64,000 nt of DNA from Artemisia argyi (taxonomy: Eukaryota > Streptophyta > Magnoliopsida > Asterales > Asteraceae). The stretch lies in NCBI GenBank assembly GCA_030686995.1, contig CM060707.1, forward strand, positions 79,527,472-79,591,471, read 5' to 3'. The notes below the pieces were generated by a model. It worked only from the letters and a program-made list of their open reading frames with translations. It had not been told where the DNA came from and ran no database searches. This document shows, piece after piece, positions 58,063 through 64,000 of the stretch; position 1 is the first letter of the stretch; every line of letters begins with the position of its first letter. Both the position numbers and the translations under genes were made by a program.

Positions 58063-59313
58063 TGTAACACCCCCATTTTCATATATCGCAGCGGAATTTG
58101 GATCTGGGGTATTACTTCATGGAATCATAGTTACAGTAATAGAAAACGACTCAAAAAGAGACATTTTATAAAAATAAGTTATCATTCATTAAACTTATTA
58201 GAGTCTTATAAGAGGAGGTCCCCAAAATCTAGGTGTGTTATGAAGCTTGAATGATAACCAAATAGAAAGTAGTTCAAGTCTCGTGCCACTCCATGCCATA
58301 ATTTCCACAGAGCTTCATTACCTAGGATACATGCTTAAAAATTCAACACTAGGTGTTGAGTGAGAGTCATAGGTTTATGTGATAGTGAATACAAGTTCCA
58401 CAGGGTTCAGTTGTTACACCCTCAAGGAAAATGCAGTGTGTGTGATAATTGTAATGCATGTACAATTATCAAGAGTTGGTATGTTGCACTAAGCTCATGA
58501 ACCACACGTCAACAGTCTAGATCATTGGGTTTATAGACCAAACCATGATGGGACGGGAAGGATAACTTTCCAAAGTTAATCTTTCAAAAGGTTTAAATAT
58601 AATACTTATTGGTACCCTCCAGTGAGAGGAAGTACCAACGAGAGTAATCAAACTCCAATAGATCTATCATTATATTTGTATTCACTTGTGTAAAATATCA
58701 CAAGCGATTAGATTCATGAATTACGTTGTGTAGGGGTGGCAGATAGTTTACTCGTGCAACAACCAAAGAAAAAGACTTGTATTCGATTTAAAGCAGGTAA
58801 GCATATAACCCCCTCATAGAGTTTGTAAAGCATTTAAAAGAGTGAGGCTATGAAAACTCACCTAGGCTTAGGGAAATCTAATTGATGTGAAAAGTGACTC
58901 GAAAACTAGACTGCCTACTCACATATCCTGGTGGTATTGTTGGTGTGGATGTATGTCAAGCTTTAGTTAGCTTGTTTAAGTTTCTTTAGTAATCATTCTT
59001 TGGGTTGTTAGTGTTTTAGATATAACATAACACCGTTCGGGCCATCACAATCCAAAAGTATAAGACTCCTCACGTGAAGCTCCCTACTATTGTACTATGT
59101 TATTAACATAATACCGTTCAGGCCATCATAATTCTGAAGTTAATACTCCTCACATGAAGCTCCCTACTATTGAGCTACCTTGTTATTTAGTTTAGTCATA
59201 ACATAACACCGTTCGGGACATCATAATTCAGAGGTCATGCAATAATCGTTTGAGGAGCAAGGGAACTTTAATTCGTAAACCCAACAAACTCATCAAAACG
59301 AAATATCCACATG
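58063..59313 (-). repeat. RT-E 5' LTR, truncated
   Basis: Matches 42741-43294 and then 51558-52253 in order, with many substitutions. It shows the empty RT-F target (GTACC at 58612-58616). Similarity ends after AAATATCCACATG, so about 1.85 kb of the LTR, including its TATA region, is missing or displaced beyond the window. Confidence 0.85.
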
Positions 59314-59348
59314 TAATGTGATTAGGATTGTTATGCAAAAGTTTTACT

Positions 59349-59370
59349 TCTCAAGGGATCTTGAGAAGCT
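59349..59370. repeat. Perfect small hairpin
   Basis: CTTCTCAAG and CTTGAGAAG form a 9-bp stem with a GGAT loop, near the left edge of the RT-G fragment. Confidence 0.6.
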
Positions 59371-60304
59371 TACATTCCCCGCCAGGCAAGTGTACCTGAT
59401 CGATGTAGTATAGTGTAGTGGTAAGTACCAGGGGATTGATCGTTCTACACAGGGAATAGTGTTCGTTAGGATTGAAAACGATCTAAACTAGGTCTAGAGG
59501 TGAGGGATGATTCTTTTTGTATTTTTATATTTTTTTGGAAAGCAAGTAAAATTCCCGGGTTTTGGAAGAGTGGGCGGAATTAGTTGCTAGTCAACTCATC
59601 CAAATAACTACAAATGCAATAAAAATAAAATAACAAGAAAATAAATGTGAGAAAACTAATATGGAGAAAAAACATGTTTACTTAGGTTTCACTACTCCCT
59701 AGCTATCTTTCATTGATTGATTAGTTTGTTACAATTGCGTGGATGATGGGTTGTATTCCTTAATACCATTCGTGGGGGCGTGTACGTCCTTCCCCAACTC
59801 TATAAGATCCTATCTCTTCCTTTGACAACACGTTAAGTATCCTATCATGGCCTCATTAATATTCTCTTATGCATTAAACACAACCAATTAATCATAGTAC
59901 ACATCCGATTCATGTTTCTTAAGACACCAAGAAAGTTACCAATAGGAAATTAGCTAGTTTTCTTAAGCCTAACATTGATATCATTCATCCAATAACAATT
60001 AATAACAAACCATCAATCAATAATCAATAGCTAGGTTTCATTACATCTAAGCAAACACAAACAAACCTAGCCTAGCATGTTAATGTAAAGACAAGCATCA
60101 GATAGAATCAAACAACACATAGACATATTGAATGATTAATGGAAGACTTATCTTTAATTAAACATGGATGAAATAAGGGTGAAAAACCCATACAAAGGGT
60201 GTAAAATTCGACCTAGGGTTTATCCCTAACTTCTCCCAAAAGTTCTCCCTAAAATTCCACAGATAACGAATGAAAATTAGAAAAGTATATATAGATTTCA
60301 CAAC

Positions 60305-60585
60305 TTGACGGTGTCACGTTATAGCCCTTGACGTCGTCATCTCGCCGCCAAACTAACTCTCGGATTGCCTAGATCCATCTTTGACTCCGTCACCTTGTAA
60401 AGTCTTCTGGGCCATCTCCTTTTACTCTAACACGTGATGGCCTGGGCGTCACAAAGGGTGACGCCGTCACTCTTTAACCTCATTCTTTCTGGCGTGTCTC
60501 GTGTAAACTTCATATCCACCTCTTTGTCAACACATGACGCCGTCAACTAGTAAGGCGTAACGCTGTCAGATACCGTTTCCAGCAT
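60305..60585 (-). repeat. Cluster of GACGCCGTCA-type half-palindromes in RT-G
   Basis: Variants GACGGTGTCAC, GACGTCGTCA, GTGACGCCGTCAC, GACGCCGTCA and AACGCTGTCA are spread over 280 bases, upstream (in minus sense) of a TATATATA box. This repeats the layout of the RT-B and RT-D cassettes with unrelated bases. Confidence 0.55.
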
Positions 60586-61086
60586 AATTTGAGACTTTGT
60601 CGCATTCTTTACTTTTTCGCTCCAAAAATGTCCAAAATGCTTTCTTTTCCAAAATTCCTCTCAAAAGTACCTAAAATCACAAAAGGAACGATTTAAGGTA
60701 ATCTTTGATCATATATAATCACGATTTAAGGCTTAAACGACCCCTTAAAACGATAACACTTTTCATCTCATCAAATACCCTTACACTTGATATTTGCTTG
60801 TCCTCAAGCAAATGAGCTTTTATTCTAACACTACAACAAAAGTGGCTTTTTAGGACCCTTTGTGTGGGACGGTATGATAATGGAATCCTAAAAAACTGTT
60901 TAATAGGACATATGAGCGTTTAGGGTCCTTTTTAAATATTTGCTACTTAGGCGATGTCCTAAAACGGTATATAATAGGATGGTCGATGATTTGGGGTCCT
61001 ATTATCATATAACTTAATAGGACACTTAAAATATGGATCCTAATAAATTACCTTTAAAGGATGTTTTTCATTCTTGTTTTATTATA

Positions 61087-61123
61087 ACTAGACGAGTACC
61101 CGTGCAAAGCAACGGGATTTTAT
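61087..61123. repeat. ACGAGTACCCGTGCAAAGCA motif repeat fragment
   Basis: ACTAGACGAGTACCCGTGCA followed by AAGCAACGGGATTTTATAGT matches a very common dispersed plant repeat phrase (CCCGTGC...GCACGGG type). Its class is not certain to me. Confidence 0.35.
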
Positions 61124-61207
61124 AGTGACAGATAGTTTATTGATAAAAAAAAGTTTATAGGTTATAAACAAAAAATAATAAAAGTTTGAAGATTTGGGAT
61201 TAAACAT

Positions 61208-61640
61208 AATGTTTTAAAACCCGGTTCGACCCGGGTGGTTCAGCTGGTTGAACCGTTTCGGTCGAAAAATAGGTCAATTTAAACCGGTTCAACATGCTAG
61301 GTTGGTCGAAAACGGGTTAAATTAAACCGGGTCAACCTGCCAGGTTTGAAACGTCTCAGGTCAACCCGGTTTGTGATTTGTATTAATAGTTTCCTTTTGA
61401 AATATATGTTTTCAACATTTTCTTTTTTAGTTTAACTTTTCAGTTTTCATCTTTTCTTTCGGGTACCCTATGACAATTAACCGGAGAAATAAATCTCGAT
61501 GAGGCCAGATTCACCACTTTGTATCGGTTTCAACGGGTCCTCTCTGGTTCGTTTTCAGATGGTTTTTATTGGTTAGCCAAACCGGTGGCGACACCAGTTC
61601 CCGGTTGAACCCGTTGGTCCCGTCCAGGTTTCAAAACTAT
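61208..61640. mobile_element. Small non-autonomous foldback element (MITE-like)
   Basis: The left side reads TTTTAAAACCCGGTTCGACC and the right side ends GTCCCGTCCAGGTTTCAAAA, imperfect inverted ends around a body rich in GGTTGAACCGG words. It is about 430 bp, with no ORF of note. The target duplication could not be fixed, so the superfamily (hAT-like is one guess) is open. Confidence 0.45.
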
Positions 61641-62140
61641 ATGTACCATCAACTTGTTTGGTTGTATGAAGCTTTGTGCGTTTTATTAATTTGTATAATG
61701 TATATAATAACATGTACTATTTATTTTAGGGTGTTTAAAAATAACAATAATTAGTATGTTTAATTATTTCATATGGATTATGTTGTTGCTTATTTAAATT
61801 GTACATTATGAAAATTTTATTGTATTTTTTAGTAAGTGGTGTTTTAATTTGTTGTATTTAATTTGGTAGATATGCTTTTAATTGGTTGTACAATGTGAAT
61901 AAATCATTGTATTTTTAAGTAATGAGGTATTTTAATAAAAATATTAATTACAATATAATTTAGTTTAAGAAAACCATTATGATTAGTAATTTTCTCTCTC
62001 ATTTGACCAAATGTTGAAAACTCAACATTTCACTTGACCATTTTTGTATTATAAGTAGTTAAGATACACCATAATAGGACACTTGAGTTTTGAGTCATAA
62101 GACATCAGTTAGTTAAAACGCTTATTCACAAAAAGTTTTA

Positions 62141-64000
62141 TGTAACAACCTGAAATTTTCCACGTCTACATTTGTTTCCAAACCTCAACAATTTACTATT
62201 CACAAGTTACTATTCACTATCGTAGTTTTTACTATTCACTATTTTCCGAAAAATTAAGTTTTACGATAATTAAATCACGTATCCGAGAGACCTCATCTTT
62301 GTGCACCACATATAGACTAGATTTAGTCTACATATTGCCAGTATCATCATATTCATTTTGGGTCTTACCTGTGTTTGCATTTTTAGTCATTCATATTTAT
62401 TTATTAAATAAACGCTTTATACGATTTTTGTGCACGAACAATATACCCGATACTCCCAACGATGGTTCTAATATAATTTTATTCTCATTAAAATGTTACA
62501 AAAATTTTAGTATTATTTTACCTGGTGTTTTAAATTCATTAATTATATATATTCTTAAATATATATATTTACGATAAATTAAGTATTTGCGAAACGATAA
62601 CTATTTAAACACCCGACACTTATACAAAATACATCTTTATAATTTTTTATCACTTCATTACACTCTATTTTGTCCCACTAAAATTTATTTCTATCTAACT
62701 TAATACTTAAATCTATTATACAAAAATAATATCTAAATATTTTGAAATGTTATTAGACAAGAATAATAAATGAGCATGGTACCCCTCTTTTTCTCCATAT
62801 TTTTGGCCGAATTTCAACCCTCCACCATACCAACTTTGCCAAAATATTTTAGCTTATTTATTGCTTAGTACTTGTTTATTATTTAAATAAGAAAAACCAT
62901 ACTTTATTTCATTAAATAAAAAAAAGTTACTAGCTAGTTCCTTTACACAAAGAAAAACATACAAAAACTTTCCCATCTAATTAGTAAGGATCGGCCAAGG
63001 AGAAAACACAAGAAGAGATTCAATTTCGATAGTTCAAGAATTATTTGTTGTATTACGGGTTATATATTCACTACATATCGATTTGGAGGAACCGTTGGGG
63101 GTTATTTGTTCTTGATCATTCTAAAAATCCTATATTTTCAAGTAAGTATAAAATAATTTGTATACCTTTCATTATGTATTTTATATATTTTTATGCATGT
63201 TTATGCATATACTAAGTTTAAATATTTATTTAAACTCATTTCATCACCTATATACATGTTTGTGAGATTTTATTATATTTTTATTTTTGGTCTTTATATT
63301 GTTGAAGAAATTGGTGGAAGAGTTAGGATAGATTTGGAGTTGGTTTGAAGGGAACTAGTATAGAAAAATAGTTATTTAAAAATATGCGCGGAAGCGCTGC
63401 CCAAATTTTTAACTTTTATAAAATCAAGTTATATTTACAAGGATTTAGTCAAAAAAAAAATGAAAAATATATTTTATAACGAAAACGTGGTCGTTTGAAT
63501 GGATTAAAACGGATTCATAACGAATAAGATACGAGTTTTTCTTAACGTTATTTTCAACAACTATTTTCAGAAAACGTAATTGTTGCTGTCCAGATTTTTA
63601 ACTTAGTAAAACTCAGTTTTGAACAATAAAACAAGTCCCCGAGGCTTCAAAATATGTTATTACACTTAAATACCTTCGCGGGGATAGGTAGAGCTTTAAA
63701 AACCAAGCTATAACGAAGAGGTTATGACTTAACGAAATTAACGACGAAAACTATTATTTTTGACAGCATTTCATATAGGGAATAGTAACCTGAAATTATA
63801 TTTAGACATGAATTTTATGCACTTTGAGTGCAATTTTGGATAGAATATCATACAAGGAAGTTGTACTATTTTAAATACATACGTTAGTCAAGCCAAGGAC
63901 TTTTCAAAATATACATTTCATAAACATTCATGTCGTAGTTACGATACACACTTGCTAAACATCCAAAATGTTATATTTTTACTATCGTTAAGAAATACCA
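62141..64000 (+). repeat. RT-H: start of a plus-strand LTR related to RT-C, runs off the window
   Basis: TGTAACAACCTGAAATTTTCC at 62141 corresponds to the RT-C LTR start in sense (TGTAACAACCCGATATTTTT). It is followed by the same ACGTCTAC and clustered TACTATTCAC words (RT-C: GTGAATAGTA in reverse). Further matches are weaker, for example CAGAAAA...GTTGTTGCTGTCC-type sequence near 63565 and GACATGAA/TTCATGTC blocks. The LTR is incomplete at the window end. No coding region is supported in 62141-64000; the 92-codon plus frame (62299-62577) lies inside the LTR. Confidence 0.6.

Larger units (their letters stand above)
42741..59313 (-). mobile_element. RT-E: large LTR-element derivative, split by RT-F, right LTR truncated
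   Basis: The left LTR runs 42741-43294 and resumes at 51558-54109. The internal region is 54110-58062. The right LTR starts at 58063 and matches the left one until 59313, where similarity stops abruptly. The primer binding site at 58048-58059 gives minus orientation. No gag or pol domain was found, so it is a LARD-type non-autonomous element with one Pro-rich frame in the gag position. The LTR copies differ at many sites, so it is clearly older than RT-F. Confidence 0.82.
59314..60828 (-). mobile_element. RT-G: fragment of another LTR element
   Basis: The segment replaces the missing part of the RT-E LTR. ATTCCCCGCCAGGCAAGTGT (about 59374) resembles a decayed complement of the TGGCGCCGTTGCCGGGG primer site of Tat/Athila-type gypsy elements. 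Next come the phrases GGGGATTGATCGTTCTACAC and CAGGGAATAGTG, known from such LTRs. At the right end is TTTGCTTGTCCTCAAGCAAA-like sequence (about 60792-60813). A minus-strand TATATATA (about 60285-60293) has a GACGCCGTCA-rich block upstream (60305-60585). The borders are uncertain and no ORF is supported. Lineage is from memory. Confidence 0.45.
60829..62140 (+). mobile_element. CACTA-type transposon terminus and subterminal region (partial)
   Basis: CACTACAACAAAAGTGGCTT at 60829 fits the plant CACTA terminal inverted repeat. It is followed by many subterminal TAGGACC / TAATAGGACA words in both orientations (60856-61045, one more at about 62093). The other terminus was not found before the RT-H LTR at 62141. 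No transposase is present in the window. Confidence 0.6.

Noticed and set aside
62299..62577. 92-codon hydrophobic plus-strand frame
   Set aside because: Located inside the RT-H LTR, very AT-rich, no domain, and the position is not coding in related LTRs.

Overview
This window looks like nuclear DNA of a flowering plant packed with retrotransposons. It is AT-rich, has long (TA)n runs, and holds several LTR elements with long repeats, plant-type primer binding sites (initiator-Met tRNA) and 5-bp target-site duplications. The protein families and LTR leader motifs resemble what I remember from Asteraceae (Tanacetum/Lactuca-type) genomes. That placement is from memory, not a search. I see no intact host gene, no tRNA or rRNA gene, no CRISPR and no bacterial-type operon.

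Layout. 1-5324: 3' part of a plus-strand Ty1-copia element (RT-A), with one long decayed additional ORF, a 2.3 kb untranslated region with several polypurine-like tracts, and a 335-bp 3' LTR. 5325-7367 plus 16022-21551: non-LTR flanking DNA with a cluster of three long foldbacks, small duplications and a tandem array. 7373-16016: complete minus-strand non-autonomous Ty1-copia element RT-B (TSD AAAAG). 21552-29263: complete minus-strand Ty3/gypsy element RT-C with an intact gag and no pol (TSD CAAAA). 29264-31953: older repeat-derived DNA with a degenerate ~40-bp repeat. 31954-42483: complete minus-strand Ty1-copia element RT-D, a relative of RT-B (TSD GACTA). 42741-59313: minus-strand large derivative element RT-E, whose left LTR is split by RT-F (43295-51552, TSD GTACC). 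59314-60828: fragment of another LTR element (RT-G). 60829-62140: CACTA-type terminus and a small foldback element. 62141-64000: start of a plus-strand LTR related to RT-C (RT-H).

The most interesting system is the RT-B/RT-D pair. Both keep gag, have lost most or all of pol, and carry two further ORFs between the pol position and the 3' LTR. The first is a putative-plant-transposon-type protein and the second is Ser/Pro-rich. Both have several polypurine tracts next to the 3' LTR. In each element one GC-rich palindromic cassette sits just upstream of the LTR TATA box and recurs upstream of each additional ORF. The cassette sequence differs between RT-B and RT-D but is uniform within each. Palindromes before the TATA box and multiplied polypurine tracts are known Sirevirus traits. 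Their use as a repeated internal module ahead of extra ORFs is the part I would follow up.

All recognisable coding potential belongs to mobile elements. Only the RT-C gag is uninterrupted. RT-B, RT-C, RT-D and RT-F look young (near-identical LTRs, exact TSDs). RT-A's ORF and RT-E look older. No formal alignment was possible, so statements about LTR identity are by eye.
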